64,000 nt of DNA, taken from the NCBI RefSeq assembly GCF_032154225.1, contig NZ_JALDYF010000003.1:124001-188000 (forward strand), given 5' to 3'. Below are positions 7,579-16,186 of this stretch, in pieces (the stretch's first letter is position 1; each line of letters starts with the position of its first letter). The notes under the pieces were generated by a model. That model was given only the letters and a program-made list of their open reading frames with translations. It was not told the DNA's origin and did not search any database. The stretch is from Psychrobacillus sp032154225. GTDB lineage: Bacteria > Bacillota > Bacilli > Bacillales_A > Planococcaceae. Position numbers and translations under genes: made by a program.

Positions 7579-9066
7579 TTACTTATTCTCACTTAATACC
7601 GCATCAATATAAACGGAAGGATTCGATAACGTATTTGCTGCGTCGCTAACATAACTAGCTAGCGCTTCAGTACCTAATCCAAGTGCAATTGTTCCAATAC
7701 CAAGAAATACAATCGGAACAAGCAGTCCTTTTTTCAGCGGCATTTCATCTTCCTTACTAATAATAGTTTCACCGAAGATGGAATGTAGGAAAATGCGAAG
7801 TAGAGAATATAACACAACAACACTTGAGAAAAATCCAAGCGCAACTAGCACATACGAACCTGTTTCAACTGCCCCTTGTCCCACTAATACTTTCCCAACA
7901 AATCCACTTAACGGAGGAATTCCAGCAAGTGAACAAGTTACTATAAAAAACATCCAACTAAACAAAGGATAATTTCGAATAAGCCCACTCATTTGATCGA
8001 ACTTTGTAGCACCTGTAAGTGTAATCATCGTGCCCGCAAGTAAAAATAACATCGCTTTTGCAATCATGTCATGAATAATATAATAAATAGACCCTTCTAG
8101 CGAAGTTTGCGTAGCAACCGCTAATCCAATTAAGATGAAGCCAACAGCAATTACGACATTATAAGAGACGATTTGTCGTAAATCTTTATATGCTAGAGCA
8201 CCGATGCACCCAGCGATTACCGTGATACCTGCCATTATTCCTATTAAATTATGCGTAATAGCTGGTTCATGATAAAAGATTAATGTAAACATACGGAATA
8301 ACGCATAGATGCCTACTTTCGTCAAAAGAGCACCAAATAGAGCAGCTACTACTGTTGGAGGTACGCTGTATGATCCTGGTAACCAGAAAAACAATAGTAA
8401 GCCTGCCTTTAAACTAAACACGATTAAAAAGAGAATACTAATAGTTGTTAGCAATGGTCCTTGTCCTGCCTCTGCAACTCTTTCCGAAATTTGTGCCATA
8501 TTCAAAGTACCCAATGTACCATATAAATACGCAAGTGCTACTAAGAAAAACCAGGAAGCAAGTACATTAATGACGACATATTTTAGTGCCTCTCTTAATT
8601 GTCGTTTTTCTCCACCTAATGTTAATAGCACATATGAAGCCAATAGCATTACTTCAAAACAAACAAACAAGTTGAACAAATCTCCCGTTAGAAAAGATCC
8701 ATTCACCCCTGCTACTAAAAACAAAACAAACGGATAGAAATACATTTTTTCATGTCTTTCTCCAATAGATGAAAATGCGTAAATCAAACAAATTGCAGTG
8801 ACAATACTCGCAGTTAACACAAGCAACACCGCAAAAGAATCCGCCACAAACAAAATTCCAAACGGCGGCTTCCATCCTCCAAAATCTAATCGTAAAATAC
8901 CTTCTGCTTGAATTCTATTTAATGTATATAAGCTTATGAAAGCTATTCCAATCATCGTTAGCAAACTTATAACACGCTGCACACGAATATATGGACGAAG
9001 AAACACAAGAAGAATCCCTACTAGAATAGGAATAATTAGTGGTAAAACAAGTATATTATTCATCAT
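7579..9066 (-). CDS. mrpD: Na+/H+ antiporter subunit MrpD
   Basis: 495-aa NuoN/NuoM-like proton-translocating subunit with about 14 membrane helices. It contains the conserved lysine and glutamate regions of antiporter-like complex I subunits (FEVMLLASY and the broken helix around LVFSLKAGLLLFFWLP). Its start overlaps the mrpC stop by 11 bp. Together with MrpA it is thought to form the ion pathways. Confidence 0.93.
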   Translation of the reverse strand: MMNNILVLPLIIPILVGILLVFLRPYIRVQRVISLLTMIGIAFISLYTLNRIQAEGILRLDFGGWKPPFGILFVADSFAVLLVLTASIVTAICLIYAFSSIGERHEKMYFYPFVLFLVAGVNGSFLTGDLFNLFVCFEVMLLASYVLLTLGGEKRQLREALKYVVINVLASWFFLVALAYLYGTLGTLNMAQISERVAEAGQGPLLTTISILFLIVFSLKAGLLLFFWLPGSYSVPPTVVAALFGALLTKVGIYALFRMFTLIFYHEPAITHNLIGIMAGITVIAGCIGALAYKDLRQIVSYNVVIAVGFILIGLAVATQTSLEGSIYYIIHDMIAKAMLFLLAGTMITLTGATKFDQMSGLIRNYPLFSWMFFIVTCSLAGIPPLSGFVGKVLVGQGAVETGSYVLVALGFFSSVVVLYSLLRIFLHSIFGETIISKEDEMPLKKGLLVPIVFLGIGTIALGLGTEALASYVSDAANTLSNPSVYIDAVLSENK

Positions 9067-9394
9067 TTGTTCCTCTCAATGCTTGAAGATCATCCGTACC
9101 AATATCTTGATACGCTCTGTACGCTAACACAAGAAGAAATGCTGTCACTGCAAAACTAATAACAATTGCAGTTAAGATTAACGCCTGTGGTAGTGCATCT
9201 GTATAAGGAGCATCTGCTTCTGTCAATAAAGGAACATTCCCCTTCTTTAATCCACCCATTGTTAAAATAAGCAAATGGACTGCATGAGAAAAAACTGCTG
9301 TTCCTAAAATTACTCGTATAATATTTCGTGAGAGGACTAAATATGTCGCAACAGACGTTAAAATTCCTATTAAAATAATCATCAATGTTTCCAT
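9056..9394 (-). CDS. mrpC: Na+/H+ antiporter subunit MrpC
   Basis: 112-aa NuoK-like subunit with three membrane helices, including the SHAVHLLILTMGG segment and the family's ALILTAIVI helix. It begins 3 bp after the mrpB stop codon and overlaps mrpD, consistent with a coupled operon. Confidence 0.93.
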   Translation of the reverse strand: METLMIILIGILTSVATYLVLSRNIIRVILGTAVFSHAVHLLILTMGGLKKGNVPLLTEADAPYTDALPQALILTAIVISFAVTAFLLVLAYRAYQDIGTDDLQALRGTNDE

Positions 9395-9397
9395 CGG

Positions 9398-9820
9398 CTA
9401 TTCACCCTCACTTATACTTAAAATAATTGTAACAACCACGCCTACAACAGCTAAAGCCACTCCAGCCTCGAAAATAGTAACAGTCGTAAGCTCTGTTTTA
9501 CCGAAAATAGGTAGATCAAAATAGGCAAATGTTTGAGATAAAAACGGCACATCAAATAATAAGGAACCAACCCCTGTCGATGTAGCAAGTAAGACACCAA
9601 ACGCTGCAACTAGTTTAAAATCGAGTGGAAGACTCTTTTGAACAGACTCGATGTCACTAGAAAGATACATAAGCACAAAAGCAGATGCTAATACTAATCC
9701 GCCGATAAATCCTCCACCAGGGGTGTTATGTCCTGATAAAAACAAGTACACACCAAAAGTTAATATGATAAATACAACGATTTTCGTCACTGTACGCAAA
9801 ATAACATCATTGATCTTCAA
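9398..9820 (-). CDS. mrpB: Na+/H+ antiporter subunit MrpB
   Basis: 140-aa MnhB subunit with four membrane helices and the hallmark SGHNTPGGGFIGGLV. An ATG at 9829 directly abuts the AAAAAGGGGG Shine-Dalgarno, leaving no spacing. TTG 9820 has 9-nt spacing and gives the expected MKINDVILRTVTK start, so I prefer it. It overlaps the end of mrpA by 14 bp. Confidence 0.9.
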   Translation of the reverse strand: MKINDVILRTVTKIVVFIILTFGVYLFLSGHNTPGGGFIGGLVLASAFVLMYLSSDIESVQKSLPLDFKLVAAFGVLLATSTGVGSLLFDVPFLSQTFAYFDLPIFGKTELTTVTIFEAGVALAVVGVVVTIILSISEGE

Positions 9821-12218
9821 TATCAGCATCCCCCTTTTTCGGTCTAAGCTTAATCATCGTGTATACACCTAAGCCCGCTATAAAGAGAACGACAACCTCT
9901 AACATTGTATCAAAAGCACGGAAGTCCCCTAATATTGCATTGACAATATTAGCCCCGCCTGCCAACTCATATGCATTTTCAAAATAAGAAGCAATCGTAT
10001 CAAACTTGTCGTAATTTAATACTGAAAACGCTACAAGCATTACAATAGCTCCAACACCTATCGAAATAACTGCATTCGAAAACTTTGTCTTGGAAGATGA
10101 AGTTTCCTTCTTCCATTCTGGCAAATGATAAAAACAAAGAAGAAATAGCACAGTTGTCACTGTTTCAACTACTAACTGGGTTAAAGCTAAATCTGGCGCA
10201 CGAAATATAACAAAAAAGATCGAAATAGAATAACCTAAAACTCCGTTTAATAATGTTGCAGTCACTCGCGTTTTTGCAAATAGCATTGTAATTGCTGCTA
10301 TAGCCATCACACAAACTAAAATAACTTCATACGCACGAATTTCCGCATTCGTTGATGCATCAAAAGAAAATGCCCCCGAATAAAACAGAAAACCGCCAAC
10401 CGTTACGATAAAAAACATAAAAATATAAGCTAAGTAATGACGTAAAAAACCAGTCATATAACTCTTCGTTACAGTAGTAGAACCCTTTTCAAAAAACGCT
10501 AAAGTATTCATATATAGCGTATTAAACGAAAACTTTTGAGGTAATAATTTGTAGACTGGCTTCCAATTTTTCAAGCGATTATACAAAATCGAACCAATGA
10601 CAAAGACCCCTATTGTCATCCATAGCTCTGTATTAAACCCATGCCATGCAGAAATGGTTGGAGTAAGACTTCCAGCCGCCTCAAACGTTGGATAAATACT
10701 CGCCATAGCTGGCTGAAGTATATACTCCCCAAGAGCATTAGGGAAAAAGAAAATACCAATTATAAACGCACCTAATATAAATGGCGGGATAAGCATTCCA
10801 ATTGGTGCTTCATGAATCGGCTTGTCCAGCTTTTCAGGCTGAGCGTTACCAAGGAATGTTTTAATGATGAAAATCATGCAATAAACAAACGTGAAAATAC
10901 TCGCTATCCACGCAATAACAGGAAAAATAATGCCGAAAGTTTGCAGTGAAAATACATCTGCATTGCCTATATTAACTGTCGCTGCAAAAAACATTTCTTT
11001 ACTTAAAAAACCATTAAACAACGGCACGCCAGCCATTGATAAACTTCCAATTACAGCAATCGTAAATGTAAATGGCATAAGTGCCATTAACCCACCAAGT
11101 CTTCTCACATCACGAGTGCCAAGCTCATGATCGACAATTCCTACGACCATGAATAATGCACCTTTGAATGTAGAATGATTAATCAAATGGAATAGTGCCG
11201 CAAATATTGCTTGTGTATAAATAACAGAATCAGCTGAATAACCAAAATGGAGAGCAATCGACCCTAAACCAAATAAACTCATGATTAAACCTAACTGACT
11301 GACCGTTGAATAAGCTAGCAAAGCCTTTAAATCTGTTTGACGGACTGCATTAAACGAACCCCAAAACAGCGTAATAATCCCTACTCCACTAACTGCCCAA
11401 AACCAAACTTGATCTCCTCCAAATACAGGAGTAAAACGGGCAACTAAGTAGATACCTGCTTTTACCATTGTCGCCGAATGTAAATAAGCACTTACTGGAG
11501 TTGGAGCTTCCATTGCATCAGGTAACCAAATATGAAACGGAAACTGGGCTGATTTTGTAAAAGCTCCTAATAGTATTAATACCATTGCTGGGACAAACAA
11601 CGCATGATCCGTAAAACTACTAATATTAGCAATAATCTCTCGAATGCTAAATGAACCCGTCATCGTGTGTACCATTAAGAATCCGACTAACATAGCAACC
11701 CCGCCACTTACAGTAATGAGCATTGCCTTTTGAGCCCCTTGTCTCGACGCTTTTCGATGATGCCAAAAAGCAATCAATAAGAAAGAAGAGACACTTGTTA
11801 ATTCCCAAAATACATATAAAACCATTAAGTTATCCGAAAAAACAACACCTAGCATAGCGCCCATAAATAATAGTAAATAACAATAAAAATGCTGCAATGA
11901 TTCTTTGAAAGAAAGATAAAAAATAGAATAGAGAATGACTAAGCTACCTACACCAGTTATAAGTAAAGCAAATATCATACTTAAACCATCTAAATTTGTA
12001 GTGAAGTTAATACCAAGTGAGGGAATCCAATTATATGTATGGACATATGTTTTTCCACTAGCTATCGAGGGAATAAGCCTAGCAAGCAGGATAAACAAGG
12101 TAACAGGCACAAGCATGACGAACCAACCAATATGGACAAATTTGAGTCGCCTATATAAAAATGGCACAAGTGCTGCGATGATAAAAGGAATAATAATAGC
12201 AAGATTAGCAGTAAACAA
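9807..12218 (-). CDS. mrpA: Na+/H+ antiporter subunit MrpA
   Basis: 803-aa subunit: a NuoL-like antiporter core of about 500 residues (conserved FWELTSVSSFLLIAFWHH, WLPDAMEAPTPVSAYLHSA and KALLAYSTVSQLGL), then a C-terminal membrane region related to MrpB/MbhE-type subunits (FRAPDLALTQLVVET). First gene of the operon; Mrp exports Na+ (and in some cases Li+ or K+) in exchange for protons, supporting alkali and salt tolerance. The start is TTG 12218, with AAGGAGG seven bases upstream. Confidence 0.95.
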   Translation of the reverse strand: MFTANLAIIIPFIIAALVPFLYRRLKFVHIGWFVMLVPVTLFILLARLIPSIASGKTYVHTYNWIPSLGINFTTNLDGLSMIFALLITGVGSLVILYSIFYLSFKESLQHFYCYLLLFMGAMLGVVFSDNLMVLYVFWELTSVSSFLLIAFWHHRKASRQGAQKAMLITVSGGVAMLVGFLMVHTMTGSFSIREIIANISSFTDHALFVPAMVLILLGAFTKSAQFPFHIWLPDAMEAPTPVSAYLHSATMVKAGIYLVARFTPVFGGDQVWFWAVSGVGIITLFWGSFNAVRQTDLKALLAYSTVSQLGLIMSLFGLGSIALHFGYSADSVIYTQAIFAALFHLINHSTFKGALFMVVGIVDHELGTRDVRRLGGLMALMPFTFTIAVIGSLSMAGVPLFNGFLSKEMFFAATVNIGNADVFSLQTFGIIFPVIAWIASIFTFVYCMIFIIKTFLGNAQPEKLDKPIHEAPIGMLIPPFILGAFIIGIFFFPNALGEYILQPAMASIYPTFEAAGSLTPTISAWHGFNTELWMTIGVFVIGSILYNRLKNWKPVYKLLPQKFSFNTLYMNTLAFFEKGSTTVTKSYMTGFLRHYLAYIFMFFIVTVGGFLFYSGAFSFDASTNAEIRAYEVILVCVMAIAAITMLFAKTRVTATLLNGVLGYSISIFFVIFRAPDLALTQLVVETVTTVLFLLCFYHLPEWKKETSSSKTKFSNAVISIGVGAIVMLVAFSVLNYDKFDTIASYFENAYELAGGANIVNAILGDFRAFDTMLEVVVLFIAGLGVYTMIKLRPKKGDADIEDQ

Positions 12219-12587
12219 AATTTGGCCTCCTTTTTCAAAAAAGATTTATATAAATCTTCAGTTTAAATAGAATTTTTTTTTAAGAATTAGAAGCTTGACT
12301 ATACGAATAACTAGTAGCATAATAGGAATCCATATGGAGTCATTTTGGACTCCAAGAGAATATGAGGTGTTTAACATTGCGAGATTAAACGGAAAGTATT
12401 AGAAAAGTGCTTTTCTTAATCGGATAATGAAATGCTGTACCTTTTAATGCAGTATTAAAAGATATGTAAATATACTTTGTAAATTATACACTAAAGTAGG
12501 CTATTCTGCACTTGTAGTGCTTATTCGATATAAAATGACTCAATAGATAAATACGTAATACTAATGAAAAAAGAGGTGTAGACTGCC
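12219..12587. other. Divergent intergenic region between mrpA and the USP gene, with structured leader
   Basis: No gene is visible. A strong plus-strand promoter near 12.3 kb would produce a leader of about 258 nt before the USP gene. In it are perfect inverted repeats at 12335-12354 (TGGAGTC/GACTCCA) and 12441-12461 (CTTTTAAT/ATTAAAAG), a nested helix GATTAA..TTAATC around AGAAAA/TTTTCT (about 12383-12422), and a small GCACT/AGTGC hairpin near 12.51 kb. I recognise no known riboswitch class. Confidence 0.5.
12295..12323 (+). promoter_or_regulatory. Sigma-A-type promoter for the USP gene
   Basis: TTGACT (12295-12300), a 17-bp spacer, then CATAAT (12318-12323). Predicted transcription start near 12330, leaving a long untranslated leader before GTG 12588. 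Confidence 0.7.
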
Positions 12588-13268
12588 GTGAAACATGCTA
12601 AAGGTCGTATGGATGAAAGTATACTTGTCTGCGTATATTTTGGACCGAATGGGGAACGTCTTATTAGAAGAGGACATAAAATGGCTTCTATGTTAGATTG
12701 CCCGCTTTATATTTTAACTGTGGATTCTCAACCTTATGATGAATTCGATGCTGAAAAGTCTGGATATGTAGAATCTTGGAAAGATTTAGCAGAAGAATTA
12801 GAAGTAGAAGAGTTTATCATTCGCGATAACGATAAACGACCTTCTCCAAAGGTAATTAAAGAAGTTGCACATCAACTAAACATTACCCAAATCATTATTG
12901 GACAAACTGCCCAAAGCAGATGGGAAGAAATCACGAAAGGTTCTTTCATGAATGTGTTATTAAAAGAAATTCCTTTTGTCGACTTCCATGTTGTCTCTGT
13001 TGAACGGTCCATTAAAGCAGAAGAAGATGGAATGTTTGAAAAAGGTGTTCGTGCTTATTTAGTTTTAGAAGACGACACGTACAAAGTTTCCTTTGCTTGT
13101 TCCAAAAACATGTGTCAAGAAGGAATTTTCTTCAAAGAGGTTGGAACAGATTTCGATAATGGAATCTTTAAATTTATGCATAACAATAAAATGCATCAAG
13201 TGCATATTCAAGAAAATTTAGTACCAGACCCATCTGAAGTACCAGAAGGATGCAGCGTAAATTCATAA
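12588..13268 (+). CDS. Universal stress protein-like protein, KdpD-type USP domain
   Basis: 226 aa. Residues about 9-140 form a USP/adenine-nucleotide alpha-hydrolase fold of the kind found in KdpD (SILVCVYFGPNGERLIRR, then IIIGQTAQSRWEEITKGSF). The C-terminal 85 residues are a conserved tail of unknown function with two cysteines. In KdpD this domain takes part in K+ or c-di-AMP signalling; extending that to this protein is inference. GTG 12588 follows AAGAGGTG. It is divergent from the Mrp operon, suggesting an ion-homeostasis theme. Confidence 0.75.
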   Translation: MKHAKGRMDESILVCVYFGPNGERLIRRGHKMASMLDCPLYILTVDSQPYDEFDAEKSGYVESWKDLAEELEVEEFIIRDNDKRPSPKVIKEVAHQLNITQIIIGQTAQSRWEEITKGSFMNVLLKEIPFVDFHVVSVERSIKAEEDGMFEKGVRAYLVLEDDTYKVSFACSKNMCQEGIFFKEVGTDFDNGIFKFMHNNKMHQVHIQENLVPDPSEVPEGCSVNS

Positions 13269-13271
13269 CAA

Positions 13272-13321
13272 AAAATAATAGGCAACTTCTTGTTTAATAC
13301 AAACAGGAAGTTGCCTATTTT
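13272..13321. terminator. Bidirectional terminator
   Basis: Long stem (AATAGGCAACTTC / GAAGTTGCCTATT, extended by TGTTT/AAACA) flanked by A- and T-runs. It separates the convergent USP and MFS genes. Confidence 0.9.
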
Positions 13322-13322
13322 A

Positions 13323-14537
13323 TTAGCCTTGAGCTGTAACTTTTCGATCTTTCGGAAGTCCTAATGCTACTAATCCGATAATCGGCAAAACAGAAACAAC
13401 CATCATCGTCGTATAAATACCAACATGGTCCATCAGAATGCCAATTAACACCGCTCCAATTGCTCCCATACCAAACGCCAACCCGACCGTTAATCCTGCC
13501 ATCGTACCAATTTTACTCGGCACAAGCTCCTGCGCATAAACGACCGTCACCGAAAAACTCAACATGATAAAAAATCCGATTAACACAAGCAAAATAACGA
13601 CTGCCCATAATGGAACATAAGGCAGCATTAAACAAAACGGAATCGGCGCAATAACCGATAGTAAAATAACATTTTTCCTACCCATCCGATCTGCCATAGG
13701 TCCGCCAAAAAACGTCCCAACTGCCCCTAACGCTAAAAATATAAAAACAAACGCCTGACCTTTTTGAATAGTTAGCCCGTAATTTTCCATGAGATGAAAA
13801 ATATAAAAGTTCGTCATATTCGTCACATAAAAAGAACGTGCAAAAATAACGATAAGCAATAAAGTTAAAGCAATACCAACTTGTTTTTTCGTAAGAGCTG
13901 GCAGGGAAGATAGCAGCGTCCTTTTCTTTTTAGATAAACTTTCTTGCTCCAACTGCTTTTTATACCAAAGCGATATTTTCGATAAAATGACGATTCCAAT
14001 CCCAGCAACGATTAAAAAAAATGCTGCTCCTATTTGGCCAAGAGGAACTAAAATGAATGCACTAATTAGTGGTGCAAGTGCTTGTCCAGAGTTTCCTCCA
14101 ACTTGATAAATTGATTGTGATAATCCTCGTTTAGACCCTGCTGCCATAAATGACACACGCGAGCCTTCTGGATGAAATACAGCTGATCCCAGTCCTAAAA
14201 AAATCACGGACACAAGAATCATCCAATATTGCGGCGCAACTGCCAGCCCAGCTATTCCGACAAACGAGCTTACCATTCCTAGAGGCAAAGCATAAGGCAT
14301 GGGCTTTTTATCGCTAATAAATCCAACGACTGGCTGCAATAAAGAAGCAACGATATTTAATGCAAATGAAATGAATCCTAATTGAGTAAATGTTAATCCC
14401 ATTTCCTTTTCTAAAACAGGGAATATAGCTGGAATGACAGCTTGAAGTGAATCGTTAAATAAATGGCATAATCCAATTGCAAACATAATTGGGTACACCG
14501 GATTTCCTATTTTTTTCGTACCTGTTGTTGTCGACAT
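13323..14537 (-). CDS. fsr: MFS exporter, Fsr (fosmidomycin resistance) type
   Basis: 404-aa, 12-helix major facilitator. Motifs shared with E. coli Fsr run along the whole length: LCHLFNDSLQ, LLQPVVGFISDKKPMPY, GSAVFHPEGSRV, QSIYQVGGNSG and VVYAQELVPSKIG. Fsr exports fosmidomycin and perhaps other small molecules in exchange for protons. The Shine-Dalgarno before ATG 14537 is weak. Monocistronic between two terminator regions. Confidence 0.85.
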   Translation of the reverse strand: MSTTTGTKKIGNPVYPIMFAIGLCHLFNDSLQAVIPAIFPVLEKEMGLTFTQLGFISFALNIVASLLQPVVGFISDKKPMPYALPLGMVSSFVGIAGLAVAPQYWMILVSVIFLGLGSAVFHPEGSRVSFMAAGSKRGLSQSIYQVGGNSGQALAPLISAFILVPLGQIGAAFFLIVAGIGIVILSKISLWYKKQLEQESLSKKKRTLLSSLPALTKKQVGIALTLLLIVIFARSFYVTNMTNFYIFHLMENYGLTIQKGQAFVFIFLALGAVGTFFGGPMADRMGRKNVILLSVIAPIPFCLMLPYVPLWAVVILLVLIGFFIMLSFSVTVVYAQELVPSKIGTMAGLTVGLAFGMGAIGAVLIGILMDHVGIYTTMMVVSVLPIIGLVALGLPKDRKVTAQG

Positions 14538-14687
14538 TTGACGTCACACTCTTTCCACACTCGAAATAAAATGAATAAACTCATTATAGCGCAAATTTCG
14601 AAAAATTTTTGAACTAAAAAAGGAATAGTTACAGTCTTCTAGGAAACACTAGAAGGAATCTATTTGTTAAAGAGGAGTTTGAATCGA

Positions 14688-15395
14688 GTGAGTGATTTTT
14701 TCGAAATGAACTTTTGGGAAATGATTATACGAACGACGATTTCATTTGCTGTATTACTTTTTTTAGCACGGCTTTTAGGAAAAAAACAGCTAAGCCAACT
14801 TACATTTTTCCACTACATTACAGGAATTACGATTGGGTCCACTGCGGCAGAAATTGCCTCACAAAAGGAAACACCTTTTATAGATGGTCTCATTTCTCTC
14901 GTTTGGTGGTCTCTCCTTACTTTATTGATGAGCTATCTTTCTTTAAAATCTACTAAAGTGCGCATTTTAGTTGATGATGAACCAACGATTATCGTTAAAG
15001 ACGGAGAGCTATCTGTAAAATCATTAAAATCTGCCCGTTTACATATGGATGATTTACTGATGATGTTAAGAGAACAATCCATCTTTTCTATTCAGGACGT
15101 ACATTATGCAGTACTTGAAACAAACGGTGAGTTAAGTGTCTTTAAAAAAACAGCTCAACAGGAAGCAACAAAAATCGATGTAAAAGCAGATGTATCACTA
15201 CCAGTTTTTATGCCTTCTGAAATTATTTCTGACGGTAAAATTGTACAAAAAAATTTACTAGAACTCGATTTGGATGAAGAATGGGTTATGCGCAAGCTAA
15301 GGAAAAAAGGAATTGAATCCGTTGGAGAAGTATTCTATGCTCAGCTACAAACGAATGGATCTCTGTACATTAGTATGCGAGATAATGGAATTTAA
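14688..15395 (+). CDS. DUF421 family membrane protein (YetF-like)
   Basis: 235 aa: three N-terminal membrane helices (about residues 12-80, with LLGKKQLSQLTFFHYITGI) followed by two cytoplasmic DUF421/YetF repeats (MDDLLMMLREQSIFSI and the related region near the C-terminus). B. subtilis has several YetF paralogues, one affecting spore germination or membrane tension; function is unclear. Of several in-frame starts I choose GTG 14688, 10 nt after AGAGGAG. Confidence 0.85.
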   Translation: MSDFFEMNFWEMIIRTTISFAVLLFLARLLGKKQLSQLTFFHYITGITIGSTAAEIASQKETPFIDGLISLVWWSLLTLLMSYLSLKSTKVRILVDDEPTIIVKDGELSVKSLKSARLHMDDLLMMLREQSIFSIQDVHYAVLETNGELSVFKKTAQQEATKIDVKADVSLPVFMPSEIISDGKIVQKNLLELDLDEEWVMRKLRKKGIESVGEVFYAQLQTNGSLYISMRDNGI

Positions 15396-15425
15396 AAGGA
15401 CTTCCCAAAGTATGGAAGTCCCTTT
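15394..15425. terminator. Terminator between convergent genes
   Basis: Stem AAAAGGACTTCC / GGAAGTCC-CTTTT with a one-base bulge; it serves both the YetF-like gene and the convergent hydrolase gene. Confidence 0.75.
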
Positions 15426-15427
15426 TC

Positions 15428-16174
15428 CTATTTCATAAATTCCACAAGAGAACGAACCAGTTCCTCTGGCTTTTCATACATGCTCATATGCCCTACGCCA
15501 CTTACTAGAACTTGTTTTATATTCACCCCTTTTGAAGTGAACGTTTTCTCCGGTGGAATTAATTGATCATCTTCCCCCGCCACTAATAAAACTGGTAAAG
15601 TGGTATTTTCTAATATATAGCGACGATCCTTTCTTGTCTTCATTGCATGCAACGCTCTTTTCGCACCTTCTGAGGAAGTAATATTTCCTATTTCTTTTAC
15701 ATCTACTTGTAGGCTTTCTAAACTACTCGGTGAAAATAATTTTAGCACAAGCCCATCTATAAAAGCTTCCATTCCTTCCTTATCTATTTTCTCTGCAGAA
15801 GCTTCTCTCCCTTTTTGTGCTTCTTCAGAATCTGGAAGTGCTGTGGAGTGAACTAATGAAAATCCGTTTAATCGACTGCCATACATTTCTGCAAATGCGA
15901 GCGTAATATAGCCACCAAGCGAATGTCCAAACATCGTTACCCTATCTATATGTAACGCCTCTAAAAAATCTTTTATACAAGTCGCATAATCTTCTATTCC
16001 ACTCAGAGCTGGTTGATCCGCTGAATCTCCATGCCCTGGTAAATCAATTGCAATCACCCGATACACACTCGCTAAGGAAGGAATCACTTCATTCCAATAT
16101 TCCGAGCTGCCACAAAATCCGTGAATAAGCAAAATCACTTCTCCTTGCCCCTCGTCCTTATAAGTAATATTCAT
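15428..16174 (-). CDS. Alpha/beta hydrolase
   Basis: 248 aa. Oxyanion-hole motif HGFCG near residue 18, nucleophile Ser85 in GHSLGG, acid in AGEDDQLIPP and catalytic His in GVGHMSMYEKP. Substrate not predictable. I choose the second ATG (16174) because the first leaves only 2 nt after AAGGAG. It lies just downstream of the nagZ-like gene and is probably co-transcribed with it. Confidence 0.85.
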   Translation of the reverse strand: MNITYKDEGQGEVILLIHGFCGSSEYWNEVIPSLASVYRVIAIDLPGHGDSADQPALSGIEDYATCIKDFLEALHIDRVTMFGHSLGGYITLAFAEMYGSRLNGFSLVHSTALPDSEEAQKGREASAEKIDKEGMEAFIDGLVLKLFSPSSLESLQVDVKEIGNITSSEGAKRALHAMKTRKDRRYILENTTLPVLLVAGEDDQLIPPEKTFTSKGVNIKQVLVSGVGHMSMYEKPEELVRSLVEFMK

Positions 16175-16186
16175 TTTCATCTCTCC

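Noticed and set aside
6457..12218. NADH dehydrogenase (complex I) genes
   Set aside because: MrpA, C and D resemble Nuo subunits, but the gene set A-B-C-D-E-F-G with MrpE, F and G is diagnostic for the Mrp antiporter.
12330..12587. ydaO-type c-di-AMP riboswitch
   Set aside because: The conserved core sequences of that class are not present; only generic hairpins are seen.
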